DNA of 64,000 bases from contig NZ_JAJOYR010000001.1 of the NCBI RefSeq assembly GCF_021202945.1, positions 310,001 to 374,000 on the forward strand, written 5' to 3'. Below are positions 24,872 to 33,931 of the stretch, in pieces (position 1 is the first letter of the stretch; every line of letters starts with the position of its first letter). This DNA comes from Stenotrophomonas sp. SY1 (lineage in GTDB: Bacteria; Pseudomonadota; Gammaproteobacteria; Xanthomonadales; Xanthomonadaceae). The notes beneath the pieces were generated by a model that ran no database searches, was not told the origin of the DNA, and worked only from the letters and a program-made list of their open reading frames with translations. The translations under genes were made by a program, and so were the position numbers.

Positions 24872-25660
24872 TCAGGCCTTGCCGTCGGCGTCGTCGATGA
24901 CCGGCGGGTTGGCGCGGATGGTGCGGTACACGCGCCAGATGTGGCCATGCCGCAACGCGAACAGCACGATGTGGCTGGTGATGCGGTAGAGGTCCTGCAA
25001 CGGCCGGAAGTGGCTGGGGCGGAACTGTTCACCGCTGTTGGCGCAGCGATACCGGGAATCGATCGGCACTGATACGCAGCGCGTACCCAACTGGCGCGCC
25101 GCGGAGATAACCAGCTGCGCTTCGAACACGAAACCTTCGGCGGGAATGTCACGCAGGGCGATCACCTTGGCCGGATAGAAGCGCTGCCCGCTCTGGCTGT
25201 CGACCACCTGGTAGTGCGTGCCCCAGGCGATGCCCCAGTCACCGAACTCGTTGGCCAGGCGCCGATACAGCGGTTGTGAGGCGCGCTTGCGCAGGCGGGC
25301 GCCAATGATGATGCAACCCGGATGACGGTTGGCGCTGGCCAGCAGGCGCGGCAGGTCGCCGGCGGCATGCTGGCCGTCGCCGTCCATGGTCAGCACGCCG
25401 TGCAGGCCGCGGCGCAGTGCTTCGGCAAAGCCGGTGCGCATTGCATCGCCCTTGCCACGCCGTTGCTGGTGGCGCAATACGATGACCGGAAGGTCGGCGA
25501 TGCATTGTGCAGTGCCGTCATCGGAACCGTCATCAACCACGATCACATGCGGGAAAAGCGCCAATGCCCCCTGTACGACTTCGCGGATGCGTAGTGCCTC
25601 GTTGAGTGCGGGAATCAACACCGCAACATCGTTGGGAGACAGTTGCGCTGGCTCATTCAT
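24872..25660 (-). CDS. Family 2 glycosyltransferase (DPM1-like)
   Basis: A 262-residue GT-A glycosyltransferase. ALNEALRIREVVQGAL and VDDGSDDGTAQCI form the nucleotide-sugar site, and MDGDGQH carries the DXD-type metal ligand. No membrane helices are evident. Members of this group transfer sugars to lipid carriers; in xanthomonadin-like clusters the homologue probably helps build the glycolipid part. It overlaps the chain-length factor gene by 8 bases. Confidence 0.87.
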   Translation of the reverse strand: MNEPAQLSPNDVAVLIPALNEALRIREVVQGALALFPHVIVVDDGSDDGTAQCIADLPVIVLRHQQRRGKGDAMRTGFAEALRRGLHGVLTMDGDGQHAAGDLPRLLASANRHPGCIIIGARLRKRASQPLYRRLANEFGDWGIAWGTHYQVVDSQSGQRFYPAKVIALRDIPAEGFVFEAQLVISAARQLGTRCVSVPIDSRYRCANSGEQFRPSHFRPLQDLYRITSHIVLFALRHGHIWRVYRTIRANPPVIDDADGKA

Positions 25661-26450
25661 GGGTGAGGCTGATCCTTAGCCGTTGGTGATCGCTTGCAGG
25701 CAGCAGTACCTGCTCACCTTCCATGGCCAATGCTTCCAGCAGGGGCAACACGGAATGCATGGCATTGCCATGCAGCAGTTGTGAAAGTGGACCGTGCGTG
25801 ATTTCGGCGGCCTCGGCCGCGGCGGCCTGCAGCGTCAGCGTCAGCGTGGGCAGGCCCGGATGGGGGCTGCGCGAGAGCACCAGTGCCACGCCAAGCAGCC
25901 CTTCGCTGGGGGATTGTTCGACCAGCGGTGCCGTCGCGGTGCCGTCGTAGGCAACCAGCAATACCGCATCTTCGCCTGCCTGCAGCTGCACCATCGCTTC
26001 CAGCAGGCCCTGCGCAAAGCTGTACGCGCCGGCGCTGATTGCGGTGGCCGGTACATGCGTGCCAGCACCGATGGTCCAGTAACCGGCGGCCGCATTGTGC
26101 ACCGAGTTGTGGAAGCGGGTTGGCGAGATGGCACGCGGGTCTTCGGCCAGCGTCGCGCACATGTAGTCGGTGATCGACAGTTCGCCATGGGTGGAGGTGA
26201 ACACCGAGGACAGGACGGTCGGTGAACGATCGGCGGCCTGGCAGGCGGCCAACGCCGCTTCCAGCGCCACCGCAACAGTGCCCGGCGCGCGTCGGCGTTC
26301 GTTGGCGGCCAGCAGTTGTGGCGAGGGCCGGGCAGGCGTGTCGTCCGGGCGGATGCCGTTGCGCATCCACGCGCAGGCGCTGTCCCAGTCGGGCAGGCCG
26401 GTGCCCCAGAAGCCGATACCTTCCACGGTTGCCTGCAGCGTCTGCATCAT
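25653..26450 (-). CDS. Ketosynthase chain-length factor (ApeC-like)
   Basis: A 265-residue protein of the beta-ketoacyl synthase N-terminal type that lacks the C-terminal half with the two catalytic histidines; near FTSTHGELSITDYM no active-site cysteine is seen. Such short partners act as chain-length factors that dimerise with the true ketosynthase. The block SVHNAAAGYWTIGAGTHVPA is diagnostic. Its ATG overlaps the ketosynthase stop codon, so the two subunits should be made in equal amounts. Confidence 0.85.
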   Translation of the reverse strand: MMQTLQATVEGIGFWGTGLPDWDSACAWMRNGIRPDDTPARPSPQLLAANERRRAPGTVAVALEAALAACQAADRSPTVLSSVFTSTHGELSITDYMCATLAEDPRAISPTRFHNSVHNAAAGYWTIGAGTHVPATAISAGAYSFAQGLLEAMVQLQAGEDAVLLVAYDGTATAPLVEQSPSEGLLGVALVLSRSPHPGLPTLTLTLQAAAAEAAEITHGPLSQLLHGNAMHSVLPLLEALAMEGEQVLLPASDHQRLRISLTHE

Positions 26451-27670
26451 CGTGCCCTGCCAAAAACCAGCGAGCAGTTGTTGCCGCCGAAGCCGAAGGA
26501 ATTGTTCATCGCATAGCGGATGTCGGCCTGCGCGTTGTCGAAACGGATCTGCGGTCCGCAGGCCGGGTCAGGGATCTCGCTGTTGAGCGTGCCCGGCAGC
26601 AGACCTTCGTCCAGTGCCAGCAGTGCGAATACCGATTCGACGATGCCGGCCGCGCCCAGCGTGTGGCCGGTCCAGCCCTTGGTCGAACTGGCATGCAGGC
26701 TGGCCGGGAACATTGCGGCCACTGCGGCAGCCTCGATGCTGTCGTTGGCTGGTGTCGAGGTGCCGTGCAGGTTCAGGTAGCCAACATCGGCTGCGCTGAT
26801 GCCGGCTCGCTGCAGGGCGGCCTGCATCGCCAGTCGGGCGCCCAGGCCTTGTGGATGGGGTGCCGACATGTGGTGGGCATCGCTGGATTCGCCATAGCCG
26901 CGCAGCTGCAGATCAGCGCCGGGGCCGGCGCCGGTGCGTTCAAGCACGGCAAAGCCGCCAGCTTCGCCCAGCGACAGGCCAACGCGGCGCGCGTCAAACG
27001 GTTGGCAGGGCGTGGCGGCGACAAGCTGCAACGAGTTGAAGCCAAACAGCACGCTGCCACACAGAGTGTCCACGCCACCGACCAGCGCAGCATCGGCCAG
27101 CCCAGCCTGGATCAGCCGCGCGGCCTGGGCGAACACCTTGGCGCTGGATGAGCAGGCCGTGGCCACCGTGACACAGGGCCCGCGCAGGCCGGTCGCGGCC
27201 TGCACGAAATCGCCGAGCGAATGCGGGGTATGGATACGCGGGCGCTGCAGATCCGCAGGAAAGTGGCGTATGCCCTCTGCGTCGGTGGTCAGCCGGGTGT
27301 AAGCGGCTTCGGTAGCGCCGATGCTGGAGGTCGAGGTGCCCATCACCACCGCCACGCGCTCGGCGCCGTGGCGGCCGACGACCTCGGCCAGTGTCTGCAC
27401 GATGCAGTCCTGCTGCAGTGCCAGCCAGGCCAGGGCGTTGTTGCGGCAGTCCAGTTCGGCCAGGTGTGCGGGCAGGGTGATTGCTTCCACGCCGTCGACG
27501 CGGCCGATCCAGCAATCCAGTGGGTCGGTGCCGAAATCATTGCGACGCAGCCCGCTGCGGCGCCCGCGCAGCCCGTCGCGCTGCGCATCCAGGCCCGCCC
27601 CCAGCGCAGTGGTGGCGGTGTAGGCCAGAACGTCCAGCGGGGCAATGGGCTGAGCTGAAGCAGTGGGCAC
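26447..27670 (-). CDS. Beta-ketoacyl-ACP synthase (ApeO-like)
   Basis: The condensing enzyme of the polyene pathway, 407 residues with the GTG start at 27670. The full Cys-His-His triad is present: VATACSSSAKV, NLHGTSTPAND and GWTGHTLGAAG; GGNN near the C-terminus is also conserved. The GTG is preferred to an open frame reaching 27862 because GGAAG lies 5 bases upstream, homologous synthases begin here (IAPLDVLAYTATTALG) and a TATATA element lies just upstream of the GTG. Chain-length factor and glycosyltransferase genes follow with overlapping stops and starts. Confidence 0.9.
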   Translation of the reverse strand: MPTASAQPIAPLDVLAYTATTALGAGLDAQRDGLRGRRSGLRRNDFGTDPLDCWIGRVDGVEAITLPAHLAELDCRNNALAWLALQQDCIVQTLAEVVGRHGAERVAVVMGTSTSSIGATEAAYTRLTTDAEGIRHFPADLQRPRIHTPHSLGDFVQAATGLRGPCVTVATACSSSAKVFAQAARLIQAGLADAALVGGVDTLCGSVLFGFNSLQLVAATPCQPFDARRVGLSLGEAGGFAVLERTGAGPGADLQLRGYGESSDAHHMSAPHPQGLGARLAMQAALQRAGISAADVGYLNLHGTSTPANDSIEAAAVAAMFPASLHASSTKGWTGHTLGAAGIVESVFALLALDEGLLPGTLNSEIPDPACGPQIRFDNAQADIRYAMNNSFGFGGNNCSLVFGRAR

Positions 27671-27701
27671 GCGGGCTTCCAAGGGAACAACGGGGCGCGA
27701 G

Positions 27702-27707
27702 TATATA
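27702..27707 (-). promoter_or_regulatory. Possible -10 box for the ketosynthase operon
   Basis: TATATA on the minus strand, an isolated AT-rich hexamer in a GC-rich stretch, lies 31 bases before the GTG start. No convincing -35 hexamer was found. Confidence 0.35.
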
Positions 27708-27888
27708 GACGCAGGCTGAGGCGCGGCTGCCTGGGGGGGCTGGTGCGGGCAGTTGGGCGTACATGATGCTGATGAAAATGAATGCAGTCCCTGAGCTAAA
27801 TGCCCGGCGTTTCTAGGATTACGCCTTTCACCAGCGCCAACTTTCCGACACAATCCCAGCATTCCCGAGCAGGGCCAAGCCCGCTGGC

Positions 27889-28164
27889 ATGCAAGCCTAC
27901 GTCTATAAAAGCCAACGCAAGCAGGACACCTTCATCTACCTCGCGCAGCGCGATGTTTTCGATGTGATCCCCGCCACGCTGAGTGCCACGCTGGCACCGT
28001 TCACCTTTGTGCTGGAAGTGGCGCTGACCCCGGAACGTCGCCTGGCCCAGGTCGATGCCGCGCTGGTGCGCGCCAACCTGGCCGAACACGGCTTCCACCT
28101 GCAACTTCCGCCGCAACCGCTGGCGCCGGTGAAGATCGCGCGCATCGACGGTCGCGATGACTGA
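27889..28164 (+). CDS. ycgL: YcgL family protein
   Basis: A 91-residue protein of the YcgL family, conserved in gammaproteobacteria and of unknown function. [18 protein letters not shown] and the C-terminal [10 protein letters not shown] block are the family signatures. Its last 8 bases overlap the start of the ankyrin gene, so the two are probably translated together. Confidence 0.9.
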   Translation: MQAYVYKSQRKQDTFIYLAQRDVFDVIPATLSATLAPFTFVLEVALTPERRLAQVDAALVRANLAEHGFHLQLPPQPLAPVKIARIDGRDD

Positions 28165-31100
28165 GGCCCTGCGTACCCGGGCTATCGCCACCGCGCTGGT
28201 TGCCGGGCTGTTGCTGACGCTGGCCACCGCTTTCGGTGGCGTGGCGGCAGCCGTGTGTGGGGTGCTGGCGCAGCCGGCCTTCGCGCTGGCGGTGTCGTGG
28301 CTGCGGCGTACCCGCACGCTGACCCCGTCGCTGACCTTGTTCAGACGCGAGTTGCCCGGGCTGCTTGGCCTGTGGGCCGGCGCCACCGGCGCGGTTGCCT
28401 TGCTGGTGTCCTGGCCGTTGGCTGCGCTGCATGACAGTGGCAGCCTTGCGGCGGTGCTGGCCCTGAGCGTGGCCATCAGCGTGGCGGTGCTGGCGCTGTG
28501 GCGCACCTGGCCGCTGTGGCATGCGCTGGAACGTGAGGACAGTTCGCTGTCGGCCCAATGGCAGGCGCTGACCGGTCGGGGCCTGGATTCCTGGCACGGC
28601 CTGGGCGCGGCGGCCATCGTGCTGCTGCTGTGTGCCACGGTGGTGGCACCTGCCTGGCCGGGTCTGCTTGCCGATGGCCTGCGCTGGCCGCTGGCCATCG
28701 CCAGCGCGGTGCTGGCGCCGCTGTTGCATCGCGTGTTGCAGGCCATCCCCGGCGCGGGATTGGCGACAACGGGCGAGGCGGTTGCCGAGGTGGCCCGCTT
28801 CGATCCATTCGCCGAAGCACAGGCCGCACCCGCGCCGCTGGAGCCGCTGGCCCAGCACGAATGGGTGCCGCATCTGTACGAGGCCGCGCGTAGTGGCCGG
28901 GTTGACCGCGCGCTGCAGCTGCTTGAGGCCGGTGCCGATGCCGCTGCGTTGCCGCCGGCCGACACCCGCGACCAGCGCAGTCTGGTGGTGCTGGCGGCGG
29001 TGCTGCCGGACCTGCGCCTGCTGCGCGCGCTGATCAGCCGTGGCGTGGACGTGAACCAGCCGCATCGAGGTATGACCCCGCTGCTGGCGGCCACCCGCGA
29101 CAGCTGGCACGGCCGCCCCGAGGCGGTGATGACGCTGCTGGCCAACGGCGGTGACCCGCGCGCCACCGACACCGAAGGCAACACCCCGCTGCATCACGCC
29201 GCACGCAGCTCCGATCCCGGTGTTGCGGCGCTGCTGCGCGATGCCGGTGCCGAGATCGACACCCTCAACCACGACGGCCACAGCCCGCTGGCGGTGGCCT
29301 GCCAGGCCGGCAACTGGCGCCTGGCCAAGTTCCTGCTCGAGCGCGGCGCCAAGGTTGAACCGACCGACGGCGTGCCGGTGCTGGTGCCGGCCGCGGCCAG
29401 CGAGGACGACGATCCGGCCGGCGTGCAGCTGCTGCTCAAGTACAAGGCACGGCTGGACGCCCGTGATCGCCAGCGCCGCAGCGCGCTGCACGAGGCCGCA
29501 CTGGCCGGCCATGCCGACATCGTCCAGACCCTGCTCAATGCCGGTGCCAACATCGAGCCGCGTGATGCGGCCGGGCGCACGCCGTGGCTGGATGCGGCTT
29601 CGCAAGGCCACGTCACCGTGCTCGAGCACCTGCTCGCGCACCAGCCTGAAGTCAACGCGATTGATGGCGAAGGCCACAACGCGGTGCTGCTGGCCTGCCG
29701 CGCCGAACATGTGTCGGCGGCGCTGATCCGGCGCCTGCTCGAACTGGGCATTCCTGCCGACCTGGCCGGCAGCGATGGCCGTCGCGCCATCGACCATGCC
29801 GCCGCAGCAGGGCGCTGGAGCATCGTTTCGCTGTTGGATCCGGCCTATCCGCTGCCGGCGGCGGTGAGTGATGCCGCTGCTGCGTCGGTCGATGCCGCAG
29901 ATGGCGCCGACGCCACGCCGGTCCTCAATGACCGCGCACCGCTGGCGTTGCTGCGTGAGGCCTTGGTGTTCGGCAATGTCGATGGCATGGCGCCGTTGGC
30001 CAAGCTGTGCTCGGCGATCGAGTTGGGTGGCCTGCTGCATGACCCCGAGCTGGCCCTGCAACCGCGGGTGGTGGACTGGCTGCTGGCCCACGGTGCCGCG
30101 CCGGAAGTGCTCGATGCCTGCGGCGACACGCCGATGTTCGCGTTGCTTTCGCGTGGCGTGGATGCCATTCCCACCTTGCAGGTACTGCTCAAGCATGGCG
30201 TTTCGCCGGCCGGGCGCGGCGGCTTGACCCGCCTGCTGGCAGCCTGTGCGCAACATGACAACGGCTCGCGCAGCACCGAGCAGTTCGCGCTGGAGCTGCT
30301 GGAACGTGGTGCCGATCCGTTCGCGCCGTCACCGGCCGGCGACCCGGCGCTGTCGCTGGCCGTTCGTCTGGGTTGGCTGAAATTGCAGCAGGGCCTGCTG
30401 CTCAATGGCGTGGACCGCGAGGCCCGCGACAGCCACGGCATGACCGCGCTGCACCTGGCCACCGCGTTGGCCCGCGAGGCCGCGCTGAAATTGCTGCTGC
30501 AGCAGGGGGCCTCGCCTGATGCGCGTGCCGCCGACGGTCAGACGCCGCTGGGCGTGGCACTGTCCAGCGGCCGTCGCGATCTGGCTGATTGGCTTGATTG
30601 GCGTGGCTGGTCGTTGCCGTTGCGCGTGTTGCGCGATGCTGACGTGCCGGCTGCGGCAATGGCCGGTGACGCCGATGCGGTGCGTCGCCTGATCAACCTT
30701 GGCCTGCCGGTGGACGCAGTCGATGCACAGGGCTGCACGGGCCTGCTGCGCGCGGCCGGTGGCGGCCATGCGGCGGTGGTCGACCTGCTGTTGTCGCGCG
30801 GTGCCGAGCCGCAGCACGCGGCTGCCAGCGGTGCCACGCCGCTGTCGGCGGCGGTGAGCATGCGTCAGACCGATATCGTCGCCGCGCTGCTCAATGCCGG
30901 CGCCCAGCTTGAACATCGCCTGCCCGGTGGTGTCACCGTGCTGATGCTGGCTGCTGCCCTTGGCCTGCCGGATATCGCCGCGCGCCTGCTCACGGCCGGT
31001 GCCGACGTGCACGCCGGTGACGACCAGCAACTGGCGCCGCTGCACTGCGCCGCGTTGTACGGTTTCACCGCGCGCGATCGCAGCCGCCTGCTGGCCCTGC

Positions 31101-31498
31101 TGGACACGCTGCTGCTGGCCGGCGCCGAACCGGACCAGGCCTCGGCCGGCACCGTCACGCCGTTGCTGCTGCTGCTGGGCGCGCGCGCCGAGCCGGGCAC
31201 TGCCTGCGATGAGCAGGTGGTGCTGGCGGCGGTGGAGCGCCTGCTGGACGAGGATGTGGCGCTGGACGTGCGCGACCCGCGCGGTTTCGGGCCGTTGCAC
31301 CTGGCCGCATTGCATGGCCTGCCGTTGCTGGTGCAGCGCCTGCTGCGTGCCGGCGCCGACCCGGAGATGCGCGATGCGATCAACCGCAGCCCGCGCGACA
31401 TCGCGATCATGCGCGGTTTCATCGACGTGGCCGGCGAGTTCGAACCGGCGGTGCCGGGCGTATCGTCGATGGCGCGGTTCCTGCGCGACCGGGGCTGA
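28157..31498 (+). CDS. Very large membrane-anchored ankyrin repeat protein
   Basis: A 1113-residue protein. Residues 1-190 hold about five hydrophobic segments (about 10-47, 68-90, 96-118, 148-170 and 178-192), so the N-terminus is membrane embedded. From about residue 220 to 1090 there are many ankyrin repeats of about 33 residues with the usual GxTPLHxAA pattern ([70 protein letters not shown]). Ankyrin arrays bind other proteins; a scaffold or sensor role on the inner membrane is inference. The start ATGACTGA overlaps the ycgL stop. Confidence 0.88.
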   Translation: MTEALRTRAIATALVAGLLLTLATAFGGVAAAVCGVLAQPAFALAVSWLRRTRTLTPSLTLFRRELPGLLGLWAGATGAVALLVSWPLAALHDSGSLAAVLALSVAISVAVLALWRTWPLWHALEREDSSLSAQWQALTGRGLDSWHGLGAAAIVLLLCATVVAPAWPGLLADGLRWPLAIASAVLAPLLHRVLQAIPGAGLATTGEAVAEVARFDPFAEAQAAPAPLEPLAQHEWVPHLYEAARSGRVDRALQLLEAGADAAALPPADTRDQRSLVVLAAVLPDLRLLRALISRGVDVNQPHRGMTPLLAATRDSWHGRPEAVMTLLANGGDPRATDTEGNTPLHHAARSSDPGVAALLRDAGAEIDTLNHDGHSPLAVACQAGNWRLAKFLLERGAKVEPTDGVPVLVPAAASEDDDPAGVQLLLKYKARLDARDRQRRSALHEAALAGHADIVQTLLNAGANIEPRDAAGRTPWLDAASQGHVTVLEHLLAHQPEVNAIDGEGHNAVLLACRAEHVSAALIRRLLELGIPADLAGSDGRRAIDHAAAAGRWSIVSLLDPAYPLPAAVSDAAAASVDAADGADATPVLNDRAPLALLREALVFGNVDGMAPLAKLCSAIELGGLLHDPELALQPRVVDWLLAHGAAPEVLDACGDTPMFALLSRGVDAIPTLQVLLKHGVSPAGRGGLTRLLAACAQHDNGSRSTEQFALELLERGADPFAPSPAGDPALSLAVRLGWLKLQQGLLLNGVDREARDSHGMTALHLATALAREAALKLLLQQGASPDARAADGQTPLGVALSSGRRDLADWLDWRGWSLPLRVLRDADVPAAAMAGDADAVRRLINLGLPVDAVDAQGCTGLLRAAGGGHAAVVDLLLSRGAEPQHAAASGATPLSAAVSMRQTDIVAALLNAGAQLEHRLPGGVTVLMLAAALGLPDIAARLLTAGADVHAGDDQQLAPLHCAALYGFTARDRSRLLALLDTLLLAGAEPDQASAGTVTPLLLLLGARAEPGTACDEQVVLAAVERLLDEDVALDVRDPRGFGPLHLAALHGLPLLVQRLLRAGADPEMRDAINRSPRDIAIMRGFIDVAGEFEPAVPGVSSMARFLRDRG

Positions 31499-31618
31499 TT
31501 GCAGAGATCGGGGAAGGGGACTCGCGGCTGCGCCTGCTGAAGCTCCTTTCCCCGGCTCGACCGTCCCTGCGGCGCAGCCTTCGCGCGTTGATCGGCGCGC
31601 AGGTTCGTGGCGTGCAAA

Positions 31619-31735
31619 CGGTGCTCTCCAACCCCTTGCCTTCGGCAAAACGAGGCAATGGTTCCGCGTGATCGGCCAGTTTGCGGCGAACGCCGCTTCC
31701 AGCCTTTCGCGTAGCGAAGGCGAGGGCCGGTGTGC
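31619..31735. repeat. Degenerate family A repeat (copy A5)
   Basis: GTGCTCTCCAACCCCTTGCC with a small palindrome, and the reverse-type arm CCTTTCGCGTAGCGAAGGCG ending GGCCGGTGTGCC, match the family A arms with several mismatches. It fills most of the gap between the convergent ankyrin and antiporter genes (31499-31755); an unclear GAATC/GATTC-rich tract follows to 31830. Confidence 0.5.
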
Positions 31736-31755
31736 CGCCGCACTGGTTATTGCGT

Positions 31756-33609
31756 TTACGAATCCCGAATCGCGCTTCCCGAATCTGCGCCCTTGAGCGG
31801 ATCCCGATTGCCGGCTGCCGAATCAGGGCCCTCGCCCACATCGGCCTCGAACAGATCCATCAGATCGGCACGTGCATCGCGCGAGGTCTGCATCACCGCG
31901 GCTTCATCGTCGTAGACCAGGTGCTGGGCCTTGAGCAGCTGCTCATCGTGTGCGCGGAAGCGCTGCACGTGGTCGCGCGCGATCTCCTCGGGAATGCCCA
32001 GCGCAGTGAGTACGCGCTCGCTGGCTTCCAGACTGGAGCCGAACACTTCGCGGAACGGCTCGGCCGACATGTCCATCAACTTCCAGGCGTGCTGGCGGTT
32101 GCGCGCACGTGCCAGCACCTTGGCGTTCGGATACATGCGCCGCACCAGGCGCACAGCGCGCAGGTTGGTTTCCGGGTCGTCCATGGTCATCACGAACACG
32201 CGGATGTGTTCGGCGCCGGCCGAGCGCAGCAGCTCCGGCCGGGTGGGGTCGCCGTAGTAGAGCTGGTTGCCGAAACGGCGCAGGTCTTCGACCGTATCCG
32301 GGTCCGCTTCCAGCGCCACGAAGGGAATGCGCTGCGCGGTCAGCAGGCGCGCGACGATCTGGCCGAAGCGGCCCATGCCGGCGATCAGCACCTGCGGCCG
32401 CTGCGCGCCGGCATTCTTCAGGCCTTCATCGGGCGCGTGTTGTGGGCGCGTGGGTTGCGCCTTGCGCAGCAGCAGGCTGCGTTGCAAGGCAATCACCAGC
32501 ACCGGGGTGATCGCCATCGACAGGCTCACCACCGCCACCAGCCGGTCATGGTTGATGCGGCCCAGCAGATTGACCCGCTGCGCTTCGTTGAACACCACGA
32601 AGGCGAATTCGCCACCCAGCCACAACAGGCTGCCCAGCATCAGCGCGCTGCGCAGCGGCAGCCGCGCCGCCAGGCCGACGATCACCAGGATGGAGAATTT
32701 CACCAGCAACAGCACCGCCACGCCGGTGGCGATCAGTGTTGGTTCGGCGGCCACCCGGTCCAGGTCGATGCCCATGCCCACGGCGATGAAGAACAGACCC
32801 AGCAGCAGCCCCTTGAATGGTTCGATCTGCGATTCGATCTCGTGGCGGAACTCCGAGTCGGCCAGCAGCACGCCGGCCAGGAACGCGCCCAGGCTGGGGC
32901 TGAGCCCGGCACCCTGCATCAACCACGCCGTGCCCAGCACCACCAGCAGGGCGGTGGCGGTGAACACTTCGGGCATGCGCGTGCGCGCGACAATGCCGAA
33001 CAGCCGGCGCAGCACCGGCCGGCCCAGGCCGATCACCAGCGCCAGCGCGCCGATGGCGATGGCTGCGTCCTGCCAGGTGAGGGTTTCATTGCGCGCGCCG
33101 CCCAGCAGCGGAATCGCGGCCAGCAGCGGAATGGCGATCAGATCCTGGAACAGCAGGATGGCAAAGCCCAGCCGCCCGTAATCGCTGTTGAGCGCCTTGT
33201 GCTCGGACATCAGCTGCAGGCCCACCGCAGTGGAGGACAAGGCCAGCGCGGTACCGACGATCAGCGCGCTCTTCCAATGGAAGTTGTACATCAACAGCAG
33301 CCCGCCGAGCACGCTGGCGGTGATCAGTACCTGCACCGTGCCGCCACCGAACACCGGTCGTCGCATCACCATCAACCGCGATGGCGACAGTTCCAGCCCG
33401 ATCAGGAACAGCAGCATCACCACACCGACCTCGGCGGCATTGAGGATGCGGTCGGCATCCTGCACGAAGCCCAGCACATGCGGCCCCAGTACCACGCCGG
33501 CAGCCAGGTAGCCCAGCACCGCGCCCAATCCAAACCGCTTGAACACAGGCACGGCGATCACTGCTGCAAGCAGCAGTACCAAGGCCAGTTCCAGACCGCC
33601 GCTATGCAT
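31756..33609 (-). CDS. CPA2-family cation:proton antiporter with TrkA-N domain (KefB/C-like)
   Basis: A 617-residue inner membrane transporter. Twelve or so helices fill residues 1-385 (starting LELALVLLLAAVIAVPVFKRFGLG; LFLIGLELSPS and LALSSTAVGLQL are family motifs). A cytoplasmic RCK/TrkA-N domain follows (about 405-520) with the nucleotide-binding GMGRFGQ motif. It probably exchanges K+ or Na+ for protons under NAD(H) or redox control; the KefF-like partner of true KefC is not adjacent. It is divergent from mgtE. Confidence 0.9.
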   Translation of the reverse strand: MHSGGLELALVLLLAAVIAVPVFKRFGLGAVLGYLAAGVVLGPHVLGFVQDADRILNAAEVGVVMLLFLIGLELSPSRLMVMRRPVFGGGTVQVLITASVLGGLLLMYNFHWKSALIVGTALALSSTAVGLQLMSEHKALNSDYGRLGFAILLFQDLIAIPLLAAIPLLGGARNETLTWQDAAIAIGALALVIGLGRPVLRRLFGIVARTRMPEVFTATALLVVLGTAWLMQGAGLSPSLGAFLAGVLLADSEFRHEIESQIEPFKGLLLGLFFIAVGMGIDLDRVAAEPTLIATGVAVLLLVKFSILVIVGLAARLPLRSALMLGSLLWLGGEFAFVVFNEAQRVNLLGRINHDRLVAVVSLSMAITPVLVIALQRSLLLRKAQPTRPQHAPDEGLKNAGAQRPQVLIAGMGRFGQIVARLLTAQRIPFVALEADPDTVEDLRRFGNQLYYGDPTRPELLRSAGAEHIRVFVMTMDDPETNLRAVRLVRRMYPNAKVLARARNRQHAWKLMDMSAEPFREVFGSSLEASERVLTALGIPEEIARDHVQRFRAHDEQLLKAQHLVYDDEAAVMQTSRDARADLMDLFEADVGEGPDSAAGNRDPLKGADSGSAIRDS

Positions 33610-33931
33610 GAACGCCGTACTCCGTGGGGCTGTGCAATGAACCGGCGGCGCGTGTGTGCCGGCCGGGCCTCATTATGCGGGCTGCCCTGTCAACGAAAAC
33701 GAATGTCGCCCCAACCGGTGGCCGCAGCGGTTCGTGCAGGGTTGACCGCACCGGCCAACGGGGCCAGACTCGCGCCGCTGCCGGCGTTGCCGCAGCACCT
33801 TTCCGGAGTCCAACCCATGCCCAGCGACAGTAAAAGTCGATCTCGAACGACACCAGCGGTGACGACGGCCTGAGTGGGCTGATTCGCCAGTGCTGGTGTT
33901 GCGTGCCCGCATCGCACACAGGCGAATCAAC
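33610..33931. other. Divergent promoter region between the antiporter gene and mgtE
   Basis: 322 bp without a supported gene. I looked for a magnesium or manganese riboswitch before mgtE and saw no matching conserved core. It must contain the promoters of both flanking transporter genes. Confidence 0.5.

Noticed and set aside
28001-30256. 751-residue minus-strand frame opposite the ankyrin gene
   Set aside because: Repetitive Arg/Gln/His-rich shadow of ankyrin codons.
33610-33931. Possible Mg2+ or Mn2+ riboswitch upstream of mgtE
   Set aside because: No conserved core of the M-box or yybP-ykoY families could be recognised by eye.
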